From: Hevea brasiliensis
Taxonomy: Eukaryota; Streptophyta; Magnoliopsida; Malpighiales; Euphorbiaceae
Assembly: GCF_030052815.1 (NCBI RefSeq)
Contig: NC_079496.1
Span: forward strand, 76,807,652-76,871,651
Reading direction: 5' to 3'
Length of the DNA stretch: 64,000 nucleotides
This document shows, piece after piece, positions 11,625 through 23,758 of this stretch. Made by a program: the position numbers and the translations under genes. The notes beneath the pieces were generated by a model. The model did no database searches, was not told the DNA's origin, and saw only the letters and a list, made by a program, of their open reading frames with translations. Every line of letters begins with the position of its first letter. The first letter of the stretch is position 1.

Positions 11625-11946
11625 AAAATAATAACCAAAACTATCTTTTGGATATCCAACAAATTAACCCTTTTCTGATCTAGTTTCTAATTTATCAGTG
11701 TTCAGCTTTTTGATATAAGCTGGACAACCCCAAATCTTAACATGTTTAAGACTTGGTTTTCTTCCATGCTATATCTCATAAGGTGTGGAAGAAACTGATT
11801 TTGATGGAACCCTATTCAGAATATACAAAGCTAATTCTAATGCAAATCTCCAAAAAGAGATTGGCATATTAGTATAGCTCATCATACTACGTACCATATC
11901 CAATAAGGTACAATTTCTCCTTTCAGATATATCATTCAGCTGTGGT
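11625..11946 (-). pseudogene. Copia-2 pol fragment: integrase core C-terminal part
   Basis: Continues Copia-2 from 8411. It encodes the region around the catalytic Glu (ISERRNCTLLDMVRSMMSY) and on to SVSSTPYE, matching Copia-1 integrase closely. It stops at 11946 where element Y2 is inserted (left flank GTGGT); the rest of Copia-2 lies beyond the window. Confidence 0.88.
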
Positions 11947-12325
11947 TGTAACACCCCTATTTGCATAGCCTAGTATATGTTACGATTCCGGTGATCGGTG
12001 TCAGTCCAGACAATTAAGAAAATTAGAACCATGTCTAAGACACCTAGTTAAGCCCTGAATGCAAATAATTAGTATTTGCCAAATAGTTAAGTATAAATAA
12101 GAAAAACATAACACAAGAAGTTAAATGAGCCGGGAGTCACAGCGATGGATGACCTTCTCGGGAATGACTGCGAGGCCAGTCTAAACTCAAATTTTGAATC
12201 ATAAAATGTGACGCTGCGATCCTTAGGACTATTACAAACATAGTGGAAAAGAGAAAATCACGAAAAAGAGTTGTTAAGAAGGTCAAATAATTAGGTCAAA
12301 AATCTGAAAGAAATATCGAATAGGT
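11947..12325 (+). repeat. Y2 5' LTR, left part
   Basis: Starts TGTAACACCCCTATTTGCATA and matches the 3' LTR start at 22982 and its continuation at 60896-61183, and also family Y LTR ends in inverse orientation. Homology to Y stops at about 12325, where family-X LTR sequence begins. Confidence 0.85.
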
Positions 12326-14740
12326 GATTAAGTTGTTGTAATTGTGTTTGACAAATTCTGCACTTTATGGTGTATGTTGAGTGTAATTGTAAGCTGCCAA
12401 AATGATCAACAAAATGTTGTAAAATATGTTTAGGTTATAATACAAACCAGATTGGGCATGAATGTGTAAACTGGTAAATGCTAAAAGTGATGTTTGATGA
12501 GTTATAAAGGAAATGCAATAGGGCAGTTAGGTTTTGGGATTAGAACTTTAAGTGTGTGGCTCCAATTGGTATGAGACCAATTGGAGGTGAAACTAGGCAC
12601 AAAATGTGCCAACTTTCATGAAGGAAGCTTGCCAAAATTCTGCTTGTAAGGTAACTTGAAAAATGACCAAATCCGGATTAGTGCAATTAAGGCCTAAAAA
12701 TTGACCATTTGGGCAGCAGTTAGTGTTTAAGCCATAACTCACTCAAAATAGGTCCAATTGACCTGAAATTTTGACCATGAATATTTAAGACCCATATCTA
12801 CAAGTCTTATGAAGACACCAAAGCCCAAAATTGATTATAAGCAAGTCAAACAGCTTGCACAAGTTCGGGTCCAAAAACTGGCCGAACCTAAAATGACCTA
12901 AAGTGACCTAAAGTGACCAATTTTGATGCATTTTGACCAGCAATAGTAAAATGACCATAACTTGGTCTACATAACTCAGAATGACCTGAAATTTTGCCCT
13001 GCGTTCCATAAGACATAGATCTACAAGTTTATAGTTTAGACTGAAACTCGAAAACCGAGGGAACTAGGTCGTCCGGCTAGGTCAAACTAGTATCTCGGAA
13101 TCCAGCAAATTGCACGAAAACGCAATATACATGGAAATGAATTTGGTAACATGTACCAACCCTAAAAGACTATTGAGTGTGACATATTAGTAACATTAAA
13201 ACCTAAATTACCTAGAATGCATCGAGGGTCAACATATTAGATTGACTAAGTAAATAATAGAATTCAGTGAATTAATTATCAAGCATTATCGTTAGAGACA
13301 GTTTAAATGAGTACTGAAACACTTCAAATTGTGTTTCTCAGTTAGCAAAGACTCAGGGAAAGGGAAGGAAACACTGAGTCAAGGCCAGAAGACAGTTATC
13401 AGAGGTTTGTGCACAACAGTTATTTCTTTTGCATTTTTGAATTGAAATAAATTATGACTATTTGTATATTATTGTTTTCAATTATGGAAATGTATTTGAA
13501 TGGATACTTATTGCTTGAAAAGCATTGTAAATGGTTTGAAACTGTGAAAAAATTTATTTAGTGTGATTTGTGAAAGTTTAAGTTAATTATGAATTGTGTT
13601 GCCATCTTGTGAATGAAATTATGACTTTGGAAATTTTGAGATAAAATGTGTTTAGTGTTATCAGGGCAAAGTAGGGGCGGCGATACGTAATGCCTACGAT
13701 TCTTGGGAACTCTCACGAGTGAACTCAGGAGCTTGCAGGGATGGTGATACGTAACTCCTGCAAGTGCTCTGATAGGTATCACCCAAGGGCTTGCAGGGAC
13801 GGTGATACGTAACGCCTGCAGGTGCCTTGATAAGTACTCTTAAATTCCACCACCTCCCTTATTGATTTTGATTAGTGGGGTGAGTTTACCTTGTCGTGGT
13901 GTACAACACAGCATGTGTTAAAAAATTGTGTCATGGCTTAAGTTGTGTATGAATTGGCAATACTATATTCTTAAATTATTTGACTAAATTGTGTTATTAT
14001 GAGCTTTGATAAATTGTGAAATGGAGTTCAAATTCTTTATGACATTCATTGTCTTGAATTTAACTATAGTTTAAGTATCCACTATTTACATGACTTTATG
14101 ATTTGTGATTTAAAGTTGTATTTGGTTAATGTTGTAATCGAGACATTGTCTCGTGGTAGCTTTCATTCATTTGCCGCAGTAGACAGATTGACAGATGATG
14201 AGGCTAGGCTGCTAGTACTACACTGAGAGATCATCGGGTATATTGAGTATACCATATTTTGCATTTTGTATTATAATGTATGTTCACTGTATGTATATAA
14301 TGTTCTTGGTTTGGAGCAGTTGTAAATTAAAATTGTACATTGAAGTTGTAAAATAAATTGTGAATTATTTTGACTTGTAAAATTTATACTATATTTCTTT
14401 TATCTCAGCCTTTGAAAAGTTATTGTGGATTTGAATTGAGAAATATATTTGAAGTGCTTTTATAGGTTTTTGAAGAACTGTTTATTCAAAATACAGATGG
14501 CACTCTGCCAAAATTTTTACATAAATTATCAATAATCCAAGTGTGTTAGCCATTCCACTTTAGTTAAAAAAAATATATATTTTTAACACCTGTAAATAGT
14601 GCTCACCACTGTAAAAAGAAGTAAGAAAAGTTTTAAAATCCCTTGTAGTGTTTTTAATGGGTTATGAGTGGACGAAGTTGGTAATTCATTAGGTATACTA
14701 TGGGATCATGTTATGCCTTACAGAGGGGTAGGGTGTGACA
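12326..14740 (+). mobile_element. Truncated family-X LTR joined into the Y2 5' LTR
   Basis: From about 12326 the sequence follows the X LTR (compare 33555 downward in inverse orientation) and ends precisely at the X terminus GGGGTAGGGTGTGACA. The X LTR start is missing, and on the left it abuts Y2 LTR sequence directly. The simplest reading is an X insertion followed by a deletion removing its left part and adjacent Y2 sequence. No target duplication can be checked because the left end is gone. Confidence 0.75.
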
Positions 14741-15575
14741 TTAAGAATTTTGAAGAATTTAGAAATTTTAAATTTTTATTTGTTATGAATTGTCAAGCAT
14801 AACTTGTATTAAGTTTTAAATTATTAGTTTATGCACCATTGAGTTCACCACTCAGCGATAGCTTTGTATGCTGTAACAGGTAAAAGAAAATATAAAGCAG
14901 TTGAGCGAGATTACTGAAATATACTGTGAAACTATCTTCGAGTATATCATAGGTATACCCTTGTATATTAGATTTTGATGTAATTCTGTAATTATATGTA
15001 TGTAATTTCATTTGAGCTGTTGTATCACCTCTTTTGTAATATATTTTTGGACTGTAATCAAATACAAATTATTGTAATATTATCTTGAGATTTTATGTAC
15101 TTATAAAGTTTTGTACTACTAAATTTTTAATGCTCCCATGAATATAAATATTAATTTTATTACCTCAATGAGATATTTCAATGTTTGATTTAATTTAAAC
15201 TGTGTATTGAGTTGCTTATGCTGATTTGTTAAATGAAATTGATTAATGGAGTTGTGATTGAGAAATATATTGGGAGTGTCTTTATTTTTAGGTTTTGAAG
15301 AACTATTTTCTCAAAATACAGACGGCACTCTGCCAAAATTTTTGTAAAAATTGTGGAGATTTTAAATATCTAAAAAAAATTGATTTATGTTTGGACTTTA
15401 AATAAAGATTTTTAATATCTGAAAAAAAAAAAATTTACCCACCAATTTAAAATGAACGAAAATTGTTTTAAAATCCCTTGTAGTATATTTAATGGGTTAC
15501 CTCTAGGCGAAGTACGGTAATTTATTAGGTGTACTATGGAAGCATGTTACATCTTACGAGGAGTAGGGTATGACA
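14741..15575 (+). repeat. Y2 5' LTR, right part
   Basis: Carries the downstream LTR landmarks seen in family Y: CTCAGCGATAGC at about 14850, then GAAGAACTATTTTCTC with CAGACGGCACTCTGCC at about 15325, and the end GAGTAGGGTATGACA at 15575. It is followed by an 8-base spacer TGTTTTAG and the PBS. Confidence 0.8.
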
Positions 15576-15583
15576 TGTTTTAG

Positions 15584-15595
15584 TGGTATCAGAGC
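15584..15595 (+). promoter_or_regulatory. Primer-binding site of Y2 (initiator tRNA-Met)
   Basis: TGGTATCAGAGC, eight bases after the LTR end; the spacer TGTTTTAG is the same as in X and Y. Confidence 0.88.
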
Positions 15596-15757
15596 TAGTT
15601 TTTAAAGTAAATTTTGAATTGTGAATTTGAAATATTTTTTTGATAAGTACGACTACTCGAATGTTTGATATATATAGTACATTTACATCATAAATATGAA
15701 CTAACGAGGAGAAATCTCTTTGTATTGGTTGTACAGAAAAAAATCCTGTGAATAGAT

Positions 15758-16372
15758 ATGGACAAGGGGGATAAAACGGTAGAGCAGTCTGATACAGCTG
15801 ACATATAAGGACAGGCCCTAGTTCCACAGAGTGTTAGAGGTCCAGCTACACTAGTCCCTCCTATAAAAATTATTGCACAAATGGCCCAGCAGATGGCCAT
15901 GTTCTTTCAGCAAATGGCTGATAATCTGTCAGCCCAAGCCCAAGTATAAACCCAACCCCCTCAAGAGCAGCATGAAAAAGAGAAAAGTGGGAAACCTATC
16001 GATCAAAGTTTGAGTAGTAATTTGGGAAAGAAAAAAGATTTTGAGTGACCCCGAGCTCCTAAGTATGACAGAGGCGGATCTTTAGAGCTAAAGCAATCAA
16101 GAGCCATTCGTTAAAGAATTAGAAGTTCCTACCCTATCCGTATCTGTGACATTTCTGGAAAATTACACCAGGGTATTTGCTATAAGGTTACGGGAGCCTG
16201 CTTCAATTGTGGTGGAATTGGACATTATGCTCGAGATTGTACTAGCACATGTCAATTTATGCCACAAACTACACCAGAGGAATCAATCCAAGGTTCTGAT
16301 TTTAGAGGCTCATAAATAGTTAGTAGGGGCAGAGGTAGAAGTAGAGACAACAGTTCAGGTAATCCTAGCACA
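15758..16372 (+). pseudogene. Y2 gag remnant
   Basis: The start at 15758 encodes MDKGDK, like the acidic gag N-terminus of X and Y (MEEGD), at a similar distance from the PBS. A stretch like MAQQMAMFFQQMADN follows near 15880. The central capsid region is deleted. The CCHC knuckle CFNCGGIGHYARDC is intact at 16199-16240. In-frame stops begin within 20 codons, so it is non-functional. Confidence 0.8.
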
Positions 16373-17090
16373 ATGGACCAACCCGAGCAGAGGAATACAC
16401 TAGAAAGAGGGAACGCCATGCATCGAGGGGAAAAAGCAGAGACTTCATATGTAGTTACCGGTACGTTCTTAACTTTTAAAAGGAATAATTATGTACTATT
16501 TGATTCCAGCTCTACTTATTTATATGCTAATGCTAGAATTATATGTTCTACTGCTATTCCCTTCCATGGAAATAAATTTTGATGTGTTAATGATTAGTCT
16601 TTTAGGATAAAAATTGTGATAATAAGCGTGATTGGAATTAATTTTGGAAAAGTTTCTAGTGAGAGACATCTCCTAGACTATGATAAATTATAAAATTAAT
16701 TAGTAAGCCTAATTAGGTAAGGCAAAGGACCTAAATGTAAGTTATAGTAATAAAGCTGTCTTAGATGTAGGTAAAGGTATTACTACTGATAGATGTCAGT
16801 GGGTACCATAATCAAAATAAGTTTAAGATATTAGTGGATTTGAGAGAAATAAGATATAGGGAAGGTTGATCTATTGGGATGTATCGTAGTAACTATGCAA
16901 TGTTCTTAACATTTGTGCTGTAAGCTGCAGATTATAGTACTGACTTGAGATTTATTGTGTAGAGCTACGTACTACCCAATAGTATAGAAGGATAAGAATA
17001 GTTACAAATGGTTTTTGCTCTGATACAAATATATCAGAATAGATTTTTATTACTAGAACTGAGTTTGAAAATCCTAATTCGGGATTTAAA
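16373..17090 (+). pseudogene. Y2 protease remnant and decayed pol
   Basis: An open stretch to 16582 contains TSYVVTGTF and VLFDSSSTYLYANA, matching the retropepsin motif of X and Z (DPGSTHSYV), with the catalytic-loop glycine replaced by serine. Beyond 16582 only scattered, frame-broken similarity is apparent, up to the Z solo LTR at 17091. Confidence 0.7.
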
Positions 17091-18392
17091 TGTAACACCC
17101 TCACTATAGCAATTATGTACATTATACTGTTCTTGTGACCGGTGTCCGTCCGGACAGCTAGAACGTCTGAAAAAATATTTAGACTAGAGTGAGGAGTCAT
17201 AAATAACTGAAATAAGTGTAATAAAAATTAAGAAAAAAAATTTTAGAAATAAAATATAACCAAGTTAAATGAGCTGGGGCCCTAGCGATGGGTAACCCAG
17301 TAGGAAGTTGCGGTTCTCGTAACTAGGAGCCCTAGACCAGGGAGAAAATTCATAAAATAATTTTTGGGACTTCAAAGAAGAGTCATTGAGGTTTCTATGG
17401 CATTAGAATGCCAAGAAAAGGCTTAGAAAAACTTTTCAATCGGTACAGACAATTTTAGTCTGTTAAGCCAAATGGAGGGCATTTTGGTCATTTCGTCTTC
17501 AGAGATGATTTTTGACCAACTTGTCCAGTCGAGTAAGTGAGAATTATGACACAAAATATGAACAAATATTACTAAAAATTTAATTAAAATGAGTAAAAGA
17601 AAAAAGAAAGAAAAAGAAAACAAAAAGGAATTAAAATTCAATTATGACATAATGCATGATGTCACTTAAACCTCTCCCACCAATCACATTTAGACAAATC
17701 CATTATAAGAGATAAAATAGAGATAATTAAAACCAAGAAAATCAGCTTCTTCTTCATTTTTTTTAAAGATGGCCGAACCTCTTTCATGGTGAGCTTGCAC
17801 CATTTTTGTCAAGCTTGAGCTTGATTTCTCCTTCATTCTTCCACCAAAATCCATAACTCCTTCCATCAAAAATTAATTCCACACCTAGACTAAGCTATTG
17901 ACAACCAAGAAAAGAGGAAAAAAGAAGGTTTTTCACAAGTCCAAGAAGTGCTACTTAAAGTTTAGTGCTTATTCTTCCTTTCTCCATTCATTAAACATTG
18001 AATTGAAGTTAAAATGAGTAGTTTTTGCATGAAAAATTAAGAAAAAAAGTGGATGTGTGAGGTGATCAAAATTTCAGCAGCCTTGAGACAAGAGGACATA
18101 ATGAGTTTAATTGATGATAAATATGCCTATGGAAGATGATTGATAGGTATACTTGATAGTCATAATGTTTAGATGTGAGTTACATGATTTGGGATATGTT
18201 GAGTTAGGGTTTTGACCTAACTATTAGGGTATTTGGTGAAATTGCTTGAAATTGACTAAATTGAGAATGATTTAGTGACCATTAGAAGTGCCAAATATGT
18301 CAAATGAAGTTTTTGGAATTGGGAGAATTGAATTTGGGAGTGTTGATTCTTATGTAGGAAATTCGGATCTTTGAGTCCAATGTATTGTTTGA

Positions 18393-19310
18393 GCTATAAC
18401 TGGAGTTGTGTTGCTCCAATTGGTGTGAGGCCAATTGGAGATGAAACCTAGGACAAAATTCCCCATTTTTCGTGAAGAAACTATACCCAAATTCTGTCCA
18501 AATCTTGACCAAATTAATGTCCCAATCCGGAAATCCAAACACTAAATCCAGAAAATTGACCAAATGAAAAAGTACATGTTCATTTGGCCATAACTTCCTC
18601 TAGACATGTCTAAATGACCTGAATTTTGGTCATTGGAAAGATTAGACATAGGAATACAACTTTCATTAAGAACACCAAGCCCAGAAATGCCTCTAACCAA
18701 ATGAAATTGCTGGCCCAAGTGAGGTCACCAAACTGGCCAAAACCATTATGCCCAGAATTTCCTGGACTAAAGCTCACCCGACCAGTTTTGGCAAAATGGC
18801 CATAACTTGGTCTATAAAAATCCAAATGCAATGAAACTAATGGAAAAAGTTTTATAAGGCATAATGGCACAACTTTGATGAAGAAACCCTACTCAGAAAC
18901 CAAACCAAGTTGACCTAAAAATTACCCTAATCCGGGTGACCAACAGGCTGTCCCTGGAAAATGACCAAATGAACAGTATTTGTTCAAATGGTCATAACTC
19001 AGTGTAGGAAAGTTCAATTAATCTAAAATTTTACCAGAAGAAAGCTGAGACATAGCCCTAAAACTTTCATGAGGAATATAAATCCAAATTCTGACCATAA
19101 CCTTCTCAAATTGCCAACCAAACTTAGGTCACCAAATCTAGCAGAAACAAATTGCCCAGAAATTCTGGGTACAGGTCACTCCGGTCAGTTATAGTAAAAT
19201 GACCATAACTTGAGCTAAAAAACTCCAAATAGAGCGATTCAAAAAGAGAATTAAATAAGACACTATAGGGAATAACTTTGATGAAGAAAAGTTAGCCCAG
19301 ATTCTACTGT
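18393..19310. repeat. Imperfect ~200-bp repeated modules in Z solo LTR
   Basis: A module with G(C/T)CATAACT, then aACTCC/AAAT-type sequence, then ACTTTCATGAAGAA and CCCAGAATTCTG-like text recurs with starts at about 18393, 18587, 18799, 18991 and 19202. Intervals are 194, 212, 192 and 211 bp, so alternate modules are 403-406 bp apart. Copies are strongly diverged. Confidence 0.65.
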
Positions 19311-20188
19311 AAAATTGTCCAATGGAACGGTGAACTTAGGTAATCAAAACTGAAAATTTAGAAATGCATCTAGGGGACTTTAAATTGCAATTGGCAATTA
19401 ACACTAGCAAATGTAAAACTCAAAATGTGAGATCTTGGTGTAATTAGAATTAACATATCCATTAAGTATGAAAAAGTCAACATTTTGGTTGACTAGTAAG
19501 GTGAATAGTAATCAAAATGATTAGCAAACTAAGATGAAGACCTAGAACCAATTCTAAGCTTAAATGCTTAGAATTGTATGACAAATGTGAACTATGCATC
19601 CTAGTCAAAATTGTTAAAGGGAAATTAAGGCCATAAATTTGAAATCCATGAAATGTTCATGGATTACTTGAAACATGAAAAATAAGTCACCTAATTGATG
19701 TTAATAGATAGTTAGGGCTTATCTGCCCATCACAAATAGAATTCATAAAATATTAGTAACTCAACTTGAAATATAAAATTTGTAATTACATAAGTAGATT
19801 TTTGAATGTATAAATGAGAAAGGAAAAATGTTTTGAATACAATGGTACATGTGAACCATTGTTTAGAATTGTGATCAATATGAATAACATAATAAATGAA
19901 TAAATGAACCATATTAATGTGTGAATGAGACATTAGTTCTCATTATTGTAGAAAGGAAAAGTACTTTGAGTACAATGATATAAAAAGATAATTGATGTGA
20001 ATTGTGATCATTTATATGATCAAATGAATGTATACATTATAATTGAAAATTATTATGAAATAATGAAGTCATAAAACACAATATATTAATATTTAATGAT
20101 ATTATGTGCCCTTGTATTGCCTAGACATGCGTGTCGGATTGGATAGTTTGGCATGCCAATAGGGTATTGTTTTAGTAGTACTACAAAA

Positions 20189-20275
20189 GGCTTTATGCCT
20201 ATATTCATGGCTTTATGCCCGCACTCATGGCTTTATGCCAACATTCATGGCTTTTATGCCCGATTATGTGTTATC
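20189..20275. repeat. 20-bp tandem repeat in Z solo LTR
   Basis: TTCATGGCTTTATGCC-type units repeat every ~20 bp about four times; this is the inverse of the array at 9827-9909. Confidence 0.8.
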
Positions 20276-20887
20276 ATGGCTTTTTAGCCATACTGACTGC
20301 ATACGTGGTTGGCGTTTTACGTCCCATTGTATGACGGCCCGTGGCACCGCGATGTCCAGTGCCAATGACCCGTTATCCAGTTTAGTCAGCCTGTCATAGA
20401 TTACTTGGGCAGTCTAATTTATTAAAATAAGTTATGAATATTAACAATTAAAAATGTTAGAAAGCAAATAAATGAGTATGAAGTTCTGAAATAAATTAGA
20501 TTAGCACCAAAAGTTTGTTCCTTAGAATGATCTGAAGTAAATTAAATTAGTTAAAAAAACTTTAAATATTACGAAATGATTGTAAACAACTTAGAAAGTA
20601 TCAAGGAAGTGATAAAAAGACTAGTAGAAGAATTATAACTTAAATAACATTATAAATGTGACTTTCATAAGAAAATAAGTATAAGTGTAAATATTAGATT
20701 TATTTGTACATTATATAAATGATTATTGTAAACTTATGAAAGAAGTGATTCTAGAGAGCAACATAAATGACGAAAGATATATTGTATGGCAAATTTCATA
20801 TGAACCTAGTAAATTTTTTTAAGTATAGAAAATATGCTCCAATTATTTTTATTTGCATACATTATTTCTTGCTATATTATTGCACCA

Positions 20888-20929
20888 CTAAGCAGCAATG
20901 CTTAGCGTAATGGATTTGTTTCCTCGCGC
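20888..20929 (+). promoter_or_regulatory. Conserved double hairpin in Z solo LTR
   Basis: CTAAGCA-GCAA-TGCTTAG (20888-20905) after GCACCA, followed by a second hairpin region ending TCGCGC and AGGTA. Here the second outer stem has decayed (GCGTAA against TCGCGC). Same position in the LTR as in other copies, roughly 610 bp before the LTR end. Confidence 0.6.
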
Positions 20930-21513
20930 AGGTACTGAAGATAAAACCCAGTGGATAAATTATTAGGATTTTTAGAGTCCAGATCTGCAAAGTGTCAAAG
21001 GTTATCTCCTCCTCAGCAATGCATGTAGATAGGGCTCACATTAAGCATATTATGTATTATGTGTATGTTATTTATTTCTTATATTGTAATGTAAATTAGC
21101 AAATTGTAATTAATTTGTATATCATGTAAATTAAAGATTTATGTAATTAGTTGCAAATTATGTAAATTAATGCAAATTTGAGAATTTTTCTATAAGAATA
21201 GAGTATGAATGAATTTGTACAAATGAGTATGGATTTGAATTACATAATGATTTTTGAATTGATGATATGAGTATGGATGAGATTATTATTGGAAATTATT
21301 ATTGAAATTTTCAAACAGGTGAATAGTAAAATACGCCAAATGGTAATTGAAACAGGGGAAACTCTACTGGTTTCTCTCTGGAAAAATAATTGATATTAAA
21401 AATATAACAAGATCAAATTATTAAAATAATAAAGTAAGACAAGATAGGGTGCTCGGGCACCGAGTGTGACACACTTTGCTCGGCTACACTGTAGTCGGGT
21501 TAGGGGTGTTACA

Positions 21514-22967
21514 TTAAAACTCTATAATTAGAATATCAAAAGATCATGCTTGCAAGGTAGTGTGAGTTAATGACTCAGTTACCCTAGCACAAATTACAAT
21601 ACACCAGGAATTGTTATGGGACTAGAGATTTTAGTATGGTCAAAATTTTAAAAAATAACACCTATAGGGCTAAGTCATCCATTCTTCGAGCAATGGATCT
21701 TTCGCTCAAAGTTTAGTAAGGAACAATATTCTATTTGTGTAGCAGTAAGACATAAAATATAATTTTGTTCCCCTGGAAGAGACATGATGCTATGGATGAT
21801 AATTATAACTTATTAAACAGTTAAGAAATGATGTTCTATTGATAACAGTAATTCGATAGGAACTAGTTGGCCAAGTATTCTTTAGGAAGAGCATGATTTT
21901 ATTGTGCAAATCATAAGGATTAGATTAGAATTAAAGTGAAACTTTTGAATAGCATGGGAAAAAGGAGAGTCTAGTAGACTCCCTTATTAAGATTGAAGAA
22001 TTGTTTATGGTTCAAAAAAAGAAAAAGGGTAATGATCGCAAACCAGCAGAAAATAAGCTATAGGATATCGGTAGATAAAAGAAAATATAGAAGTAAAAAT
22101 TATAATAGCTGGTGCAAATGTAATAAAGAAACATTATGAATATTAGTTAAAGTGTTGACTAGAATGGTCAGAGGACCAAATGAAAGTAATATTGAAGTAT
22201 AGTGGATTTATTAGGGATGATAAGAGCTGCTAAATTACGACTCGACAGTCAAGTTAAGGAAGAAGATAAGATTGAGGAATAAAATAATTTAAGTTAAGTT
22301 GTGGAATGGAAAAAAAAAAAAGAAACAAATAGAACAGTAAGAAATGAGAAAAACACTAGATGAGGAATTGCCACCAAGGTCCCGAACTATTTTATCGAGA
22401 AAGAAATAAGTTAAACAAAAGCAAAAAAGATAGTGCAAAATGGCACATAGGCCTTGATCATAAATGGAGATGGTAAGATAATGGTTATGGACCTATGGCC
22501 AATAAAGAGATAAGCAATTTATATATGACCAACAAGGTCATTTAAAAAAAAAAAAAAAAAGACTACAAAGGAAAATAATTGCTAAAACAACAACAAGAAA
22601 AGACAAAAATATTCTAAACTAAACTGAAGGTTGCATCAAATGATCAAGAGATTTGATAAAAAAAAGAGTAAAACTAAGTTCTCACCCATAGGATCATACG
22701 AGGTCCTAGAAAAAGTGAATCCACTAGCACACAGATTTGCTTACCTCTAAAATGGAAATGAATTTGAAACTAACTTATGATAGAAGCTCATGAGAAACTT
22801 GGCACATGAGGTGAGCAATCAATGAGTAAATAGTATTAGTTAAAGTATTGCGGAACCATCATTCAGGCCATGAAGCTACTGGGGAGCGTGAATAGGACAT
22901 GAGGAGACAGCACCCACAATAATTCAGAGACTGATACCAGGTAAAATTTCGAGGATGGAATTATTTT
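21514..22967 (+). pseudogene. Y2 pol 3' remnant (integrase C-terminus, chromodomain)
   Basis: Mostly unreadable, with several poly-A runs. Near 22640-22740 a frame similar to the integrase GPY/F region is visible (SPIGSYEVLEKVNPLAH). Near 22850-22920 WRNHHSGHEAT and DMRRQHPQ match the chromodomain end of X and Y pol. Frame changes and stops separate these islands. Confidence 0.7.
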
Positions 22968-22981
22968 AAGGGAGGGAAAAT
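22968..22981 (+). other. Polypurine tract of Y2
   Basis: AAGGGAGGGAAAAT immediately before the 3' LTR start at 22982. Confidence 0.8.
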
Positions 22982-23086
22982 TGCAACACCCCTATTTACA
23001 TAGCCTTGTATATGTTACTGTTCTGGTGACCGGTGTCAGTCCAAACAATTAAGAAAATTACAACCATGTCTAAGACTGTCACACCT
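22982..23086 (+). repeat. Y2 3' LTR, first 105 bp
   Basis: Starts TGCAACACCCCTATTTACATA, one transition from the expected TGTAAC, and matches 11947 onward. It is interrupted by element Y after AAGAC (23082-23086) and resumes at 60896 with AAGAC. Confidence 0.9.
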
Positions 23087-23716
23087 CACCCCACTTTAAG
23101 GCATGACATGATCCCGTAGAATACCTAATGAACTATCAAACTCCACCTACCGATAACTCATTAAGTATCCTATAAGGGATTTTAAAACCATTTTCTTACA
23201 TTTTGGAAGTGATAAGCATTTTGGTAGGAATTAAATTCATTTATTTGAAGTTTTAAAACTACTTGAAATTTTTGTCCCATTTTATTTTTCCGCAAATTTT
23301 ATAAAAATTTCGGCAGAGGGCCGTCTGTATTTTGAGAAAATAGTTCTTCAAGTACCTGAGAAAAACACGTCCAATAAATTTTTCCACAATTCCCAACCCA
23401 AATCAACTCAAGTCCACACAAATCCATTCATTCCACAATTCAACAAAAATTTTGTCATCTCAAAATATTTCACAATTTTTTTCACATTGTATATAGTACG
23501 AAATTTACAAATACAAATCTTAATTTACAAAAAGGAAATCCAAAATATCATTATTATAATTTATTACATAACTGCTCAACTTTACATTGATACATAAAAT
23601 ATTATAATATTTACATCAATTAACTACAATGGTATAAATAAATACCCGTACAAAAGATCAGCGAAGGCTTTTTCAGTTCAGCAGCTCACTCTGCTGCTTT
23701 TTCTTTGCTCTTATCT

Positions 23717-23758
23717 GCCATAGCAAAATAAGCTATCGCTGAGTATAAAAATGCTCAG
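23717..23758 (-). promoter_or_regulatory. Conserved double hairpin in Y LTR
   Basis: On the minus strand, CTGAG and CTCAG pair at 23758 and 23739 after GCACCA. GCGATAGC and GCTATGGC pair across TTATTTT, with one G-G mismatch, at 23739 and 23717. In the other Y LTR (about 47044-47085) the first stem extends inward to AGTAT/ATACT. Same place and order as in X and Z. Confidence 0.6.

Larger units (their letters stand above)
17091..21513 (+). mobile_element. Solo LTR of Gypsy family Z, long form (4423 bp)
   Basis: Starts TGTAACACCC and ends GGGGTGTTACA, with perfect 5-bp duplications TTAAA at 17086-17090 and 21514-21518. It shares long stretches in inverse orientation with the solo LTR at 8412-11624 (for example 19600-19900 against about 10200-10480). 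No internal element sequence is present. The extra length against the 3.1 kb LTRs of full-length Z is at least partly explained by more copies of a ~200-bp module at 18393-19310. Confidence 0.9.

Noticed and set aside
15534..15900. Minus-strand open frames that might suggest an env-like or host gene
   Set aside because: They lie over the Y2 LTR end, PBS and gag start, which read clearly on the plus strand.
17091..21513. A complete small element rather than a solo LTR
   Set aside because: There is no PBS, polypurine tract or internal terminal duplication, while its length is covered by Z LTR homology and repeated modules.
22300..22620. Poly-A runs that could mark a retrogene or SINE/LINE tail
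   Set aside because: They lie inside the decaying Y2 pol with no target duplication or gene-like sequence upstream; chance A-rich decay is simpler.
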